Made by a program: the position numbers and the translations under genes. A stretch of 64,000 nucleotides of DNA from Photobacterium ganghwense (GTDB taxonomy: Bacteria > Pseudomonadota > Gammaproteobacteria > Enterobacterales > Vibrionaceae), in contig NZ_PYMI01000005.1 in assembly GCF_003025595.1 (NCBI RefSeq), positions 62,001 to 126,000 on the forward strand, in the 5' to 3' direction. Positions 9,426 through 19,333 of the stretch are shown here, in pieces (positions within the stretch are counted from its first letter, which is position 1; every line of letters begins with the position of its first letter). Below the pieces are notes generated by a model. It was not told the origin of the DNA. It saw only the letters and a list, made by a program, of their open reading frames with translations, and ran no database searches.

Positions 9426-10532
9426 TCAGTCCATATCGATCGTGACCCCATCCAAGCTGCTGTTTGCCTGATGATGTTTGTTGCCGACTTTAATCATCAG
9501 TCGCAGATCGTTGGCCGAATCGGCATGGTGCAAAGCGTCCTGCTCCGTGATCTTGCCGGCGCTATAGAGGTCATACAGAGACTGATCAAACGTCATCATC
9601 CCCGACTGGGCTGATTTCGCCATGGTGTCCTTGATTTCGTGCAGCTCACCCCGACGGATCAGATCCGCAACCCGTGGCGTGTTGATCAACAGCTCAAAGG
9701 CACCGTGCCGTCCCATACCGTGGGCATCCGGGATCAGCTGCTGAGCCAGAATACATTTCAGGTTCAGTGATAAATCGAACAAAAACTGATCCCGCCGCTC
9801 TTTCGGAACCAGATGGAGAATACGCTCCAACGCCTGGTTGGCATTATTGGCATGCAAGGTCGCCATACACAGGTGCCCGGTTTCGGCAAAGTTCATGGCA
9901 TATTCCATGGTTTCCCGGGTCCGGATTTCGCCAATCAGAATCATGTCAGGAGCCTGGCGCAGCGAGTTCTTGAGCGCCACCTCGTAGCTCTCCGTATCCA
10001 AGCCGACTTCGCGCTGGGTCACGATGCACTTATTATGCTTGTGCACGAACTCAATCGGATCTTCCACCGTCAGAATGTGACCGCTACGGTTGGCATTACG
10101 GTAGCCGGTCATAGCCGCCAGTGACGTGGATTTGCCCGAGCCGGTCGCCCCGACCACCAGCACCAGCCCCCGCTTCGCCAGTGCCATCTTCTGCATGTCC
10201 ATCGGCAAGTTAAGGGCAAAAATGTCCGGGATATCGGTTTCAATCCGCCGGATCACCATGCCCGGCAGCTCCCGCTGCCAGAAGGCACTGACCCGGAACC
10301 GGTACTCGCCGCGTACCAGCGCAAAGTTTGCTTCTTTAGTGGCACAAAACTCCTGATACAACGCGTCGTCCATGGCTTCGCTGAACATCCGGTCAATCGC
10401 CGGACGATCCAGCGCCTGCCCCAACGGGTGCAGATTACCGTCGATTTTCAGCAGACATGGCGCTTCCACCGTGATGTACAAATCGGAGGCTTTGCTACTG
10501 ACCATTTCATTCAGCGCATCCTGTAATGTCAT
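9426..10532 (-). CDS. pilU: Type IV pilus retraction ATPase accessory protein PilU
   Basis: This 368-residue protein is a PilT/PilU family hexameric ATPase. Walker A is GATGSGKST at residues 128-136, and the Asp box (VEDPIEF), Walker B (MILIGEIRTRETM) and His box (TGHLCMATLHAN) follow in order. PilU helps PilT depolymerise type IV pili at the inner membrane, giving force for twitching and DNA uptake. It lies 24 bp downstream of pilT in one operon. The C-terminal tail beyond the PilT core fits PilU. Confidence 0.94.
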   Translation of the reverse strand: MTLQDALNEMVSSKASDLYITVEAPCLLKIDGNLHPLGQALDRPAIDRMFSEAMDDALYQEFCATKEANFALVRGEYRFRVSAFWQRELPGMVIRRIETDIPDIFALNLPMDMQKMALAKRGLVLVVGATGSGKSTSLAAMTGYRNANRSGHILTVEDPIEFVHKHNKCIVTQREVGLDTESYEVALKNSLRQAPDMILIGEIRTRETMEYAMNFAETGHLCMATLHANNANQALERILHLVPKERRDQFLFDLSLNLKCILAQQLIPDAHGMGRHGAFELLINTPRVADLIRRGELHEIKDTMAKSAQSGMMTFDQSLYDLYSAGKITEQDALHHADSANDLRLMIKVGNKHHQANSSLDGVTIDMD

Positions 10533-10556
10533 ATCCCCTCCCGGGAAACGAAATGA

Positions 10557-11594
10557 TTAAAACTGCGCAAACGCGTTGTCGACGACCCGGCGTCCTTCTT
10601 CCGCCTCAACCTGCCCCTGAGCCACCAGCATCCGGACACTTTGCTCCATGGTCTGCATCCCGACGGATGAGCCGGTCTGGATCATGGAATACATCTGGGC
10701 CACTTTGTCTTCACGAATCAGGTTACGGATAGCCGGGGTCGCCATCATGACTTCATGCGCCGCAATTCGGCCTCCGCTGGTACATTTGAGCAGGCTCTGC
10801 GATACCACCGCCCGCAGCGACTCAGACAACATAGAACGCACCATCGCCTTGTCGTTCCCCGGGAAGACATCAATGATCCGATCGACGGTTTTGGCCGCCG
10901 AGCTGGTGTGCAGAGTGCCCAGCACAAGGTGGCCGGTTTCTGCTGCGGTCAGCGCCAGACTGATGGTTTCCTGATCACGCAATTCCCCCACCACAATCAC
11001 ATCCGGGTCTTCACGCAGGGAAGAGCGCAGTGCATTGTGGAAACTGTGGGTATCGCGGTGTACTTCACGCTGGTTAATCAGGCAACGTTTGCCGTGGTGA
11101 ACAAACTCCACCGGATCTTCAATCGTCAGGATATGGCGGTTATAGTTTTCATTGATGTAATCGACCAGCGCAGCAATCGTGGTGGATTTACCGGAGCCGG
11201 TTGCCCCGGTAACCAGCACCAGCCCGCGCTGGCATTGGGCGATCTGATAGAATATGTCCGGCACTTTCAGTGATTCCAGTGTCGGCACATGCACCGGGAT
11301 GGTTCGGAAAACCGCTGCGCATCCCCGTGACTGATGAAAGGCATTCACACGAAACCGCCCGACGTCCGGCAGCTCGAACGAGAAATCGACTTCGAGCTTT
11401 TCTTCAAACTCGCGCCGCTGGGCATCGTTCATAATGTCAAACACCAGGCGGTGTACTTCACTGTGATCCAGTGATGGCAAGCTCAGTTTACGAACATCGC
11501 CATCTACCCGAATCATCGGCGGAACTCCCGCAGAGAGGTGCAGATCCGAGGCATTATGCTTTACACTAAAGTCCAGTAGTTCGGTGATATCCAT
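10557..11594 (-). CDS. pilT: Type IV pilus twitching motility/retraction ATPase PilT
   Basis: The 345-residue ATPase powers pilus retraction. Starting at MDITELLDF (ATG at 11594) fits the usual PilT N-terminus; a start at 11615 would add seven residues and overlap the divergent gene's ribosome-binding region. Walker A GATGSGKST lies near residues 130-138, with VEDPVEF, VIVVGELRDQET and TGHLVLGTLHT behind it. The C-terminal AIRNLIRE segment is typical. It is divergent from yggS with only 23 bp between start codons and is followed by pilU. Confidence 0.96.
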   Translation of the reverse strand: MDITELLDFSVKHNASDLHLSAGVPPMIRVDGDVRKLSLPSLDHSEVHRLVFDIMNDAQRREFEEKLEVDFSFELPDVGRFRVNAFHQSRGCAAVFRTIPVHVPTLESLKVPDIFYQIAQCQRGLVLVTGATGSGKSTTIAALVDYINENYNRHILTIEDPVEFVHHGKRCLINQREVHRDTHSFHNALRSSLREDPDVIVVGELRDQETISLALTAAETGHLVLGTLHTSSAAKTVDRIIDVFPGNDKAMVRSMLSESLRAVVSQSLLKCTSGGRIAAHEVMMATPAIRNLIREDKVAQMYSMIQTGSSVGMQTMEQSVRMLVAQGQVEAEEGRRVVDNAFAQF

Positions 11595-11617
11595 AAATTT
11601 TCCCAACAGAATCAATT

Positions 11618-12334
11618 ATGAGTAGTATCAAACAAAACATTGAACAGGTCATCTCTCAGATTGGCCTGGCGGCAGAAAAATGCGGTCGACCAGTCGATTC
11701 CGTGCAACTGCTGGCGGTAAGCAAAACCAAACCTATTGCCGCAATCGAAGAAGCCATTGCCGCCGGCCAGCGGGCATTTGGCGAAAACTATGTCCAGGAA
11801 GGCGTTGAAAAAATTCAGCATTTTTCCGATAGCGAGAACGCAGCGGCACTGAGCTGGCATTTCATCGGGCCGATTCAGTCCAACAAAACCCGGCCGATTG
11901 CCGAGCATTTTGACTGGGTCCATTCCGTCGACCGCGCCAAAATTGCCCGCCGCCTGAGTGAACAACGCCCGGCTGACATGGCTCCGCTGAATGTCCTGCT
12001 GCAGGTTAACACCAGCGGTGAAGCCACGAAGTCCGGCCTGGCCTTTGCTGAACTGGCCGCCCTGGCCGATGAAGTGGCCGCCATGCCGAATCTGGTGCTG
12101 CGCGGTCTGATGTCAATTCCGGAAAAAGCGGATGACTATGACAGCCAGCTGGCTGCGTTCCAGAGCCTGGCGGATGCCATGCAGACCCTGAAAACACTCC
12201 ATCCGCAGATGGATACCCTGTCGATGGGAATGAGCGGCGATCTGGACGCCGCCGTGGCGGCCGGCAGTACCATAGTGCGTATCGGTACCGCCATTTTCGG
12301 CGCTCGTGACTACGGCGAGAAGACGTCCCAGTAA
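11618..12334 (+). CDS. yggS: YggS/PLPBP family pyridoxal phosphate homeostasis protein
   Basis: This 238-residue protein is a PLP-binding TIM-barrel protein that helps balance vitamin B6 and keto-acid/amino-acid pools; no catalytic activity is established. The PLP lysine is in LLAVSKTKP near residue 36, and the phosphate-binding region contains LSMGMSGDLDAAV and VRIGTAIFG. It begins a conserved cluster (yggS-proC-yggT-yggU) and is divergent from pilT. Confidence 0.96.
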   Translation: MSSIKQNIEQVISQIGLAAEKCGRPVDSVQLLAVSKTKPIAAIEEAIAAGQRAFGENYVQEGVEKIQHFSDSENAAALSWHFIGPIQSNKTRPIAEHFDWVHSVDRAKIARRLSEQRPADMAPLNVLLQVNTSGEATKSGLAFAELAALADEVAAMPNLVLRGLMSIPEKADDYDSQLAAFQSLADAMQTLKTLHPQMDTLSMGMSGDLDAAVAAGSTIVRIGTAIFGARDYGEKTSQ

Positions 12335-12586
12335 CGCCCTGACTGTGGCGTTTTACTGTGAAACGCCACAGACAAAAACAGCTGAAAGGAACGTGTTCTC
12401 GCAAGCTCTGATGCAAACAAAGGATCGAACAGCAGATGCCAAGCGGCACCGTCAGCCAAACGGGAAAGGACAAAGGTCACACGCCGTCGCATCCGCAAAC
12501 CGTATCAGAAACAATCTAGGTATAATTCGTCCAGGAAGGACACCCGTTTTACCCTTCCCGGTCCAGCACCCTCATAAGGAATGAAC

Positions 12587-13405
12587 ATGGAACAACGCAC
12601 CATTGCTTTTATCGGCGCCGGTAACATGGCCCGCTCTATCATTGCCGGTCTGGTGGTCAGCGGTTACGCACCGGAGAAAATCACCGCGACAGCACCCAGC
12701 CCTGAGCGACGTGAGCCGCTGGCCCGCGATTATGGAATTCACACTACTGACAATAACCTGCAGGCGGCTTCTGAGGCCGACGTGATTGTTCTGGCCGTGA
12801 AACCGCAGCTGATGGAAGATGTCTGCCGCCCACTTCAGATCCTCGACTTTTCCGGCAAGCTGGTGATATCGATCGCCGCCGGGATCAGCGCGGCACGTCT
12901 CAATGAGATGCTGGCCACCCGTCTGAATCTGGTCCGTGTGATGCCAAACACGCCGTCTTTGATCGGCAAAGGCATGAGCGGCCTGTACGCCTCACCGGAT
13001 CTGAATCCGAACGATCGCCAATTTGCCGGTAACTTAATGAAAGCTGTCGGTGAGATCTGTTGGGTAGAGCAAGAATCAGCAATCAACGGTATTATTGCTG
13101 CTGCAGGCAGTGCACCGGCTTATTTCTTCCTGTTCATGGAAGCGATGCAGGCTGAAGCCGTCAAGCAAGGGTTCAGTTCTGAGCAAGCCCGCCTGCTGGT
13201 TCAGCAAGCAGCCCTGGGCGCCGCCGAAATGGTCGTCGCGAATCCGGATATTGAACTGTCGACCCTGCGTGAGCAGGTGACGTCAAAAGGCGGCACCACG
13301 GCGGAAGCAATCCGCACATTTAATGAAGAGCAGCTTAGTGATACCGTAGCCAAAGCAATGCGTGCTGCGGTAGCCCGCGCCCAAGAGATGGAAACGCTAT
13401 TTTAA
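12587..13405 (+). CDS. proC: Pyrroline-5-carboxylate reductase
   Basis: This 272-residue NAD(P)H-dependent enzyme makes the last step of proline synthesis. The N-terminal Rossmann motif FIGAGNMA, the VMPNTPSLIGKGMSGLYA segment and the family signature region ending in TSKGGTTAEAI are visible. The start at 12587 is preferred over the ATG six bases earlier because the AAGGA ribosome-binding site is spaced properly only for the former. It is followed by yggT after 13 bp. A long imperfect hairpin at about 12340-12370 lies in the 250-bp gap after yggS. Confidence 0.96.
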   Translation: MEQRTIAFIGAGNMARSIIAGLVVSGYAPEKITATAPSPERREPLARDYGIHTTDNNLQAASEADVIVLAVKPQLMEDVCRPLQILDFSGKLVISIAAGISAARLNEMLATRLNLVRVMPNTPSLIGKGMSGLYASPDLNPNDRQFAGNLMKAVGEICWVEQESAINGIIAAAGSAPAYFFLFMEAMQAEAVKQGFSSEQARLLVQQAALGAAEMVVANPDIELSTLREQVTSKGGTTAEAIRTFNEEQLSDTVAKAMRAAVARAQEMETLF

Positions 13406-13418
13406 GGTTTAGTAAATT

Positions 13419-13973
13419 ATGAATGCACTTGGTTTTCTCGTCAGTACTCTGTTCGACCTCTTTATCATGGTGGTCCTGCTGCGTATCTGGCTTCAGTGGG
13501 TACGAGCGGACTTCTATAACCCGTTTTCCCAGTTCATCGTGAAAGCAACTCAGCCGATTGTCGGCCCGCTGCGCCGCCTGATCCCGTCTATCGGCTCGCT
13601 GGATATGGCAACCCTGCTGCTGGCTTATCTCCTGAGTATGGCGAAATTTGTGGTGCTCCAGTTGGTGCTTGGCGGTGGTCTGCTCCTGACTCCCGAATAC
13701 CTGTGGGTCGGCGCGCTGTCACTCCTTAAAGCAGCCGGTGGCCTGGTGTTCTGGGTATTGCTGCTACGCGCCATCCTGAGCTGGGTAAGCCAGGGCCGCA
13801 GCCCGATCGAATACGTCATGCACCAGCTGACAGAACCAATGACCGCACCGATTCGCCGGGTGATTCCGTCGATGGGCGGCTTGGATCTAAGTGTACTGAT
13901 TCTGTTTATCGGTCTGCAGTTCGCCAATATGCTGATTGGTGACATGGTGGGGCCAATCTGGTACCAACTATGA
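13419..13973 (+). CDS. yggT: YggT family integral membrane protein
   Basis: This 184-residue protein holds two YGGT repeats, each with hydrophobic segments and a sequence like [17 protein letters not shown] or [19 protein letters not shown]. It is an inner membrane protein of unclear role; family members have been linked to osmotic stress and to cell division/chloroplast biogenesis in other lineages. Its end overlaps the yggU start by four bases. Confidence 0.93.
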   Translation: MNALGFLVSTLFDLFIMVVLLRIWLQWVRADFYNPFSQFIVKATQPIVGPLRRLIPSIGSLDMATLLLAYLLSMAKFVVLQLVLGGGLLLTPEYLWVGALSLLKAAGGLVFWVLLLRAILSWVSQGRSPIEYVMHQLTEPMTAPIRRVIPSMGGLDLSVLILFIGLQFANMLIGDMVGPIWYQL

Positions 13974-14263
13974 CCACGCAGGCAGTGACACGCAGCGGTG
14001 ATGATTTGCGGCTTCGGTTGTATATTCAGCCGAAAGCCAGCCGCGATCAGCTGGTTGGCCTGCACGGCGACGAGCTGAAAGTGGCCATTACAGCACCACC
14101 GATTGATGGTAAGGCCAACGCCCACCTGACCAAGTACCTGGCCAAGTTGTTCCGCGTCGCCAAGGGACAGGTCGTTATCGAGAAAGGGGAACTCGGACGC
14201 CATAAGCAGGTGCTGATTGAAGCGCCACGAGAAATCCCCGACACCATCACCACCCTGCTGTAA
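13970..14263 (+). CDS. yggU: YggU/DUF167 family protein
   Basis: The 97-residue protein has the compact DUF167 fold with the characteristic run [19 protein letters not shown] and [16 protein letters not shown]. No function is established. It is translationally coupled to yggT. A large GC-rich inverted repeat follows at 14275-14312. Confidence 0.93.
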   Translation: MTTQAVTRSGDDLRLRLYIQPKASRDQLVGLHGDELKVAITAPPIDGKANAHLTKYLAKLFRVAKGQVVIEKGELGRHKQVLIEAPREIPDTITTLL

Positions 14264-14274
14264 CACTGCTTATC

Positions 14275-14312
14275 CAGTCAGCCCGGCGGCCGTTTCGGCG
14301 CCGGGCTGACTG
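14275..14312. other. Strong hairpin after yggU
   Basis: A 14-bp perfect stem (CAGTCAGCCCGGCG and its complement) has a 10-base loop and no T-run. It may be an mRNA 3'-end structure or weak terminator. Confidence 0.6.
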
Positions 14313-14396
14313 CTATCTCAACTATACTAAAGGACACATGCCCACATGGCTGGTAGGGTTCGGTTCCCACCTGTGGCGTTCAAGAAGGATAATAAT

Positions 14397-14834
14397 ATGA
14401 CTCGATTTTTCAGCCTGATGGCACTTTTACTGGCCTCTCTACTCACTGCCCTGCCAGCCAGTGCCGAACAAACCAAGCAAATCCGTAATCTGGAAGTGCA
14501 TTACTCCAGCTTTCCTTCCACCTTCCTCACTCCGGATATCGCCAGCACTTACAAGATTCAGCGTAGCCGCTACTCTGCCGTCATCAACATTACCGTGCTC
14601 GACAGCAGCCAGCCGGGTAAACCCGCGGTTCAGGCCGTCCTGAGCGGGACTGCCAAAAACCTGCTGGGCAGCGTGAAAAATCTCTCTTTCCGCGAAGTGC
14701 GCGAGGGCGAGGCCATTTACTACATCGCGGAAATCAAACACGCCAACGAGGAAAGCTTTAATTTCTCGATTGAAATTCATGCCACTGGCGCCAGCGGCAA
14801 CCTGGCCTTCCAGCAAACCTTCTTTGTTGACTGA
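14397..14834 (+). CDS. DUF4426 domain-containing exported protein
   Basis: This 145-residue protein has a signal peptide (MTRFFSLMALLLASLLTALPASA, cut before EQTKQ) and a small beta-rich domain with NLEVHYSSFPSTFLTPDIA, which fits the DUF4426 family of gammaproteobacteria. It is probably periplasmic; the function is unknown. The ATG at 14397 has an AAGGAT ribosome-binding site; the in-frame start at 14346 would bury the signal peptide. It lies between yggU and rdgB, its usual neighbours in vibrios. Confidence 0.85.
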   Translation: MTRFFSLMALLLASLLTALPASAEQTKQIRNLEVHYSSFPSTFLTPDIASTYKIQRSRYSAVINITVLDSSQPGKPAVQAVLSGTAKNLLGSVKNLSFREVREGEAIYYIAEIKHANEESFNFSIEIHATGASGNLAFQQTFFVD

Positions 14835-14848
14835 ACCACATCCACGAC

Positions 14849-14873
14849 AGGGGCCGAAACGGCCCCTTTCAAT
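14849..14873 (+). terminator. Rho-independent terminator after the DUF4426 gene
   Basis: An AGGGGCCG/CGGCCCCT stem with a short loop is followed by a T-rich stretch. Confidence 0.75.
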
Positions 14874-14926
14874 TTCCGGGCAGTAAGATAAGATAGCGCC
14901 TCTTTCAACCCTTGCGAGGAACTGTG

Positions 14927-15520
14927 ATGAGCAAATTGGTACTGGCTACCGGGAATCAGGGCAAAGTCAGAGAAATGGCCAGCCTGCTGGCAGACTTTGG
15001 TTTTGATGTTGTTGCCCAGAGCGATTACAACGTGTCATCAGTCGCTGAAACCGGCACCACCTTTGTCGAAAATGCCATTATCAAGGCTCGTCACGCTGCC
15101 AAAGAAACCGGCCTGCCGGCTATTGCCGACGACTCTGGCCTGGAAGTCGACTTCCTGCAGGGTGCACCGGGGATCTACTCCGCGCGCTTTGCCGGAGAAG
15201 AGGCCTCTGATGAAGACAACCTGCAAAAGCTGCTCGCAGCAATGGACGGCGTGCCGGAAGAGCAGCGCACCGCCCGTTTCCATTGCGTGCTGGTCATGAT
15301 GCGTCACGCTGACGACCCAACACCGCTGGTTTGCCACGGAACCTGGGAAGGCAGCATCCTGACCGAGACCCGCGGCGAAAACGGTTTTGGCTACGACCCG
15401 ATTTTCTGGGTACCGGAAGATCAGTGCTCCTCGGCCGAGCTGGCTCCGGCACGCAAGAAACAACTTTCGCACCGCGGCCAGGCTCTGTCGAAGCTGTTCG
15501 CTGCCCTGAAGGATGCCTGA
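14927..15520 (+). CDS. rdgB: dITP/XTP pyrophosphatase (RdgB/HAM1)
   Basis: This 197-residue enzyme hydrolyses non-canonical purine nucleotides such as dITP, XTP and ITP to monophosphates, keeping them out of DNA. It begins with the substrate-binding motif [14 protein letters not shown], and contains [24 protein letters not shown] and SHRGQAL. The ATG at 14927 has a GAGGA ribosome-binding site six bases upstream. It overlaps or abuts hemW, depending on the hemW start. Confidence 0.97.
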   Translation: MSKLVLATGNQGKVREMASLLADFGFDVVAQSDYNVSSVAETGTTFVENAIIKARHAAKETGLPAIADDSGLEVDFLQGAPGIYSARFAGEEASDEDNLQKLLAAMDGVPEEQRTARFHCVLVMMRHADDPTPLVCHGTWEGSILTETRGENGFGYDPIFWVPEDQCSSAELAPARKKQLSHRGQALSKLFAALKDA

Positions 15521-15524
15521 CACT

Positions 15525-16691
15525 ATGCTTGTTCCACCGCCACTGAGCCTGTACATCCACATTCCATGGTGTGTGCAGAAATGCCCGTACTGTGATTTCA
15601 ACTCCCACGCCCTCAAGGCTGACATTCCGGAGCTGGATTACATTGACGCCCTGATCGACGATCTGGACACAGATCTGGCCGCATACGGGCTGGAGCACAG
15701 TACGCGCCCGCTGCATTCGATCTTCATTGGTGGCGGCACGCCAAGCCTGATCGCACCGGCTGAAATCGGCCGGTTACTTGAGGCGGTTAAAGCGCGCATT
15801 CCGTTCAGTGACGACATTGAAATCACCATGGAAGCCAACCCGGGGACGGTGGAAGCCGGACGGTTTACGGCCTACCGCCAAGCGGGAGTCAACCGCATTT
15901 CTATCGGGGTGCAGAGTTTTCAGGATGAGAAGCTCAAACGCCTGGGTCGCATTCACGGCAGCCAGGAAGCCATTCGGGCGGCAGGGCTGGCCGAAGAGGC
16001 CGGGCTCAACAGCTTCAACATCGATTTGATGCACGGCCTGCCGGATCAGAGTGTCGAAGACGCCCTGTCGGATCTGCGCCAGGCGATCGCACTCAACCCG
16101 CCGCACCTGTCGTGGTATCAGCTGACCATTGAGCCGAACACCCTGTTCTACTCCAAGCCTCCGGTACTGCCGGATGATGATGAGCTGTGGGATATCTTCG
16201 AGCAGGGCCATGAGTTGCTGCGCGAAGCCGGCTATGTGCAATATGAGATTTCCGGCTACAGCAAGCCGGGCGTGCAGTGCCGCCACAACCTCAATTACTG
16301 GCGCTTTGGTGACTATCTGGGGATTGGCTGCGGGGCCCACGGGAAGATCAGTTTCCCTGACGGCACGATTACCCGTACGGTCAAGGTGAAGCACCCGCGC
16401 GGCTACCTGAATCCGGCCAAGCCATACCTGGATCAGGAGACTCAGGTTGCCGCCGGCGAGCGTCCCTTTGAGTTCTTTATGAACCGTTTCCGGCTGCTTG
16501 AAGCGTGCCCGAAACAAGATTATGTAGAGCGAACCGGCCTGCCGCTGGCCAGCATTGCCGGACCGATTGAGTGGGCGCTGGAGAAAAACTATCTGGCGGA
16601 TCACGGCGACAGCTGGCAAATCACGGAACAAGGAAAACTGTTCCTCAATGATCTGCTCGCCGCTTTTGTCGACGACGAAGACGACGCGTAA
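15525..16691 (+). CDS. hemW: HemW, radical SAM heme chaperone
   Basis: HemW resembles the anaerobic coproporphyrinogen oxidase HemN but is a heme chaperone. The radical-SAM cysteines are in CVQKCPYC, following LSLYIHIPW, and GGGTPSLI and the HemN C-terminal domain follow. Starting at MLVPPPLSL (15525) matches the E. coli length best; an in-frame ATG at 15513 would overlap rdgB by eight bases. The product is about 388 residues. It is likely co-transcribed with rdgB. Confidence 0.95.
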   Translation: MLVPPPLSLYIHIPWCVQKCPYCDFNSHALKADIPELDYIDALIDDLDTDLAAYGLEHSTRPLHSIFIGGGTPSLIAPAEIGRLLEAVKARIPFSDDIEITMEANPGTVEAGRFTAYRQAGVNRISIGVQSFQDEKLKRLGRIHGSQEAIRAAGLAEEAGLNSFNIDLMHGLPDQSVEDALSDLRQAIALNPPHLSWYQLTIEPNTLFYSKPPVLPDDDELWDIFEQGHELLREAGYVQYEISGYSKPGVQCRHNLNYWRFGDYLGIGCGAHGKISFPDGTITRTVKVKHPRGYLNPAKPYLDQETQVAAGERPFEFFMNRFRLLEACPKQDYVERTGLPLASIAGPIEWALEKNYLADHGDSWQITEQGKLFLNDLLAAFVDDEDDA

Positions 16692-16759
16692 TCCCTTTCA
16701 GGGACTTTTCGCTGGATCATTGCAGCTGATGCGTGTGCTCAGCTGCAATGCCCGCTCTG

Positions 16760-17380
16760 TTACTCCCCGAGCGAAACACTCTGCCAGCGCCTGAGCGCCG
16801 GAATCAGTGACTGAATTTCCCCTTCTTTGGCTTGTCTGGCCGCTACCCGCGTGCACAGCTCGTCGTCTATCAGCTGCGAATGCGACAGAACAAACGGCAA
16901 ATCATCCTGCATCAGTCGGTGATACTCAGCCAGTACCGTCGTTTGCTGCGGATTCAGTTTAACCGGATGGATGCCAAAATAGAGCTGGCCAGTGGATGTG
17001 ATCTTGAAGGTTTCCCCACCCAGTTCGAGAGTCAGGTTGTCGTCCTGCAGGCTGACGGGATTGTGCCACTGCAACTGACAAAGCGGGGGGTTGCTCTTGT
17101 CCTCAACCTTGCTCTTCAGAGCAGGTTGGCGACTGTCTTCCAGCGCCTCTGCGCCCTGAGCCGTTGCAGGAACAGAAAACAAAGCCAGTACCAGCGATAC
17201 CACAGCCAAGCCAGCTCTTACACCCGCAACAGGACGCAATTCAGCACAGCGGCTGAAGGAGCCCAAAGTCGATGCAAAAACTGAGAAAACAGGATAAAGA
17301 CAGAGCCCGCGGCGCGACAGTCCATGCCGCAGGTTTTCAGGCTGGTTAACAGAACAACAGACGTGTTTCAGACACAGCAT
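16760..17380 (-). CDS. yggN: YggN-like DUF2884 family protein, probable exported
   Basis: The C-terminal 110 residues resemble YggN/DUF2884: a CQLQ start, a beta region (LTLELGGETFKITSTGQLYFG), then an Asn-containing helix with EYHRLMQDDLPFVL. A hydrophobic stretch (about GLAVVSLVLALFSVPATAQG) just before it looks like a signal peptide. The start is uncertain. ATG codons at 17380 or 17386 would put roughly 60 residues before the signal-like segment, whereas a TTG at 17239 gives a normal signal peptide but lacks a clear ribosome-binding site. It is 38 bp downstream of the glutaminase gene on the same strand. Confidence 0.7.
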   Translation of the reverse strand: MLCLKHVCCSVNQPENLRHGLSRRGLCLYPVFSVFASTLGSFSRCAELRPVAGVRAGLAVVSLVLALFSVPATAQGAEALEDSRQPALKSKVEDKSNPPLCQLQWHNPVSLQDDNLTLELGGETFKITSTGQLYFGIHPVKLNPQQTTVLAEYHRLMQDDLPFVLSHSQLIDDELCTRVAARQAKEGEIQSLIPALRRWQSVSLGE

Positions 17381-17418
17381 AGGCATCCCCCAAGCAGGTT
17401 CAGCCAAGGTGACTGAAC

Positions 17419-18339
17419 TCAGAAAATAGAACGGCCAATCCGTTCGGCCAGAAGCTCCAGTGCCGCCGTTCCGGCCAGCGAGTTGCCGGATGGATCCAGC
17501 TCCGGCGACCACACAGCAATCGTCATCTCGCCCGGCACCACCGCAATGATCCCGCCGCCGACCCCGGATTTACCCGGCATCCCGACCCGGTACGCAAACT
17601 CACCTGCGCCGTCGTACAGTCCACAGGTCGCCAGCAGCGCATTGATCTGCTTACTCTGAGTCTGGGTGATGATCGTTTTTTTTGCGCCTAAAGGAAGCCC
17701 TTTGTTGGCAAGATAGCTGAACGTTCGCGCCAGATCGACACAACTCATCTTCAGCGCACAATAACTGAAATAGTTGGTCAGTACCGGCATCACTTCATTG
17801 TCAAAGTTACCAAACGAGCGCATCAGATAGGCAATCGAAGCGTTGCGATCGCTGTGCTGCATCTCCGAATTGGCCACCACCTTGTCGTACACAATGCAGG
17901 GGTTCTGCGCCAGGCTGCGTACCAGCTCCAACATGCGGTATTGTGGCGCCGACAAGCGGCTGTGCAGCAAATCCGACACCACTAGGGCACCGGCATTAAT
18001 GAAAGGATTACGCGGAATGCCGTTTTCCAGCTCCAGCTGAATCATGGAGTTAAACGCATGACCGGACGGCTCTTTACCGACCCGGCGCCAGATTTCCTCC
18101 GGCTCGTACAGGGTCATGGCCAGCGTCAGGCTCAGCACCTTAGAGATTGACTGAATTGAAAAACCTTCTTCACTGTCGCCTGCCTGGATAATTTCCCCGT
18201 CGTTATAACACACCGCGATGCCCAGCTTATTCGCCGGTACCTCGGCCAGCGCCGGAATATAATCCGCCACTTTCCCCTGACCAATCAACGGCCGAACTTC
18301 ATCCAGAATTTCATCAAGCAACTGCTCAGTAGGCTTCAT
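17419..18339 (-). CDS. glsB: Glutaminase
   Basis: This 306-residue serine-dependent glutaminase converts glutamine to glutamate and ammonia. It has a beta-lactamase-like fold; the catalytic SxxK is in SIQSISK (about residues 62-68), and [10 protein letters not shown] and [12 protein letters not shown] are strong family signatures. It is the usual length for bacterial GlsA/GlsB. It lies between trmB and the yggN-like gene on the minus strand, after a terminator. Confidence 0.96.
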   Translation of the reverse strand: MKPTEQLLDEILDEVRPLIGQGKVADYIPALAEVPANKLGIAVCYNDGEIIQAGDSEEGFSIQSISKVLSLTLAMTLYEPEEIWRRVGKEPSGHAFNSMIQLELENGIPRNPFINAGALVVSDLLHSRLSAPQYRMLELVRSLAQNPCIVYDKVVANSEMQHSDRNASIAYLMRSFGNFDNEVMPVLTNYFSYCALKMSCVDLARTFSYLANKGLPLGAKKTIITQTQSKQINALLATCGLYDGAGEFAYRVGMPGKSGVGGGIIAVVPGEMTIAVWSPELDPSGNSLAGTAALELLAERIGRSIF

Positions 18340-18356
18340 TACAGGTTCTCCAAGGC

Positions 18357-18384
18357 TAAAAAAGCCAACCCGAGGTTGGCTTCT
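18357..18384 (-). terminator. Rho-independent terminator after trmB
   Basis: The stem AAGCCAACC/GGTTGGCTT has a small loop. On the minus strand a T-run follows it, downstream of trmB. Confidence 0.75.
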
Positions 18385-18433
18385 TTCATCATTGTACGCC
18401 CGCTACTATCGGGCGGGAATAGCATTCTACGGC

Positions 18434-19171
18434 TTATTCGGTGCGCGCGAACTTCATATCCCACACACCGTGACCCAGACGGTGGCCACGGGCTTCAAAT
18501 TTGGTCAGCGGGCGATCTTCCGGACGCGGAATGTAATCGCCATCGGTTGCCGTATTGCGGTAACCCGGCGCAACGTTCATCACTTCCACCATATGCTCGG
18601 CATAGTTTTCCCAGTCCGTCGCCATGTGGAAGATGCCACCAATTTTCAGCTTTTTACGCACCATTTCAACGAACTCAGGCTGAACGATACGACGCTTGTG
18701 GTGACGAGCTTTGTGCCATGGGTCAGGGAAGAACAGCTGAACGGTATCCAGGCTGCCGTCCGGAATCATGTAATCAAACACTTCTACTGCATCGTGACAC
18801 ATCACGCGCAAGTTAGTCAGACCCGCTTCTTCTGCACCCATCAGGCATGCGCCCACGCCCGGGCTGTGCACTTCAATGCCGATGAAGTTCTTTTCCGGTG
18901 CGTTCTTCGCCATTTCTACCAGCGATGCGCCCATACCAAAACCGATCTCCAGTACAACTGGCGCTTCACGGTGGTAGACTTCTTTCCAGTCCAGCATTTG
19001 CTTGGCAAAATCAATACCCATTGCTGACCAGTTGGTTTCCAGCGCCGTCTCCTGCCCTTTTGTCAGTCGACCTTCACGACGAACAAAGCTACGAACTTTG
19101 CGTATCAGCTTGCCGTCTTCGTTAAATTCAGACACGGTGACTTCGCCTGAGGTTTTTGAAACTTTGCTCAT
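18434..19171 (-). CDS. trmB: tRNA (guanine(46)-N7)-methyltransferase
   Basis: This 245-residue SAM-dependent enzyme makes m7G46 in the variable loop of tRNAs. The SAM-binding motif is [16 protein letters not shown], and the family signature [15 protein letters not shown] lies in the middle, with [10 protein letters not shown] further on. It is divergent from mutY, as in related genomes. Confidence 0.97.
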   Translation of the reverse strand: MSKVSKTSGEVTVSEFNEDGKLIRKVRSFVRREGRLTKGQETALETNWSAMGIDFAKQMLDWKEVYHREAPVVLEIGFGMGASLVEMAKNAPEKNFIGIEVHSPGVGACLMGAEEAGLTNLRVMCHDAVEVFDYMIPDGSLDTVQLFFPDPWHKARHHKRRIVQPEFVEMVRKKLKIGGIFHMATDWENYAEHMVEVMNVAPGYRNTATDGDYIPRPEDRPLTKFEARGHRLGHGVWDMKFARTE

Positions 19172-19333
19172 CGTATTACCTACACTAGAACTGAAAAGAA
19201 ACTAAGCGTCGGCATTATCCAAAGATATCGCGCAAGTGCAAGTCTATCGTTTGCGGCCGACCTGACTTTGTGGTGCAATCACGCTCAAAATAAGGCAGAC
19301 CAACATGCCTGTCAGTAAAGTGAGCTTGAAACT

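Noticed and set aside
14346..14396. Extended N-terminus of the DUF4426 protein
   Set aside because: A good ribosome-binding site and signal peptide start at 14397; the upstream part is not protein-like.
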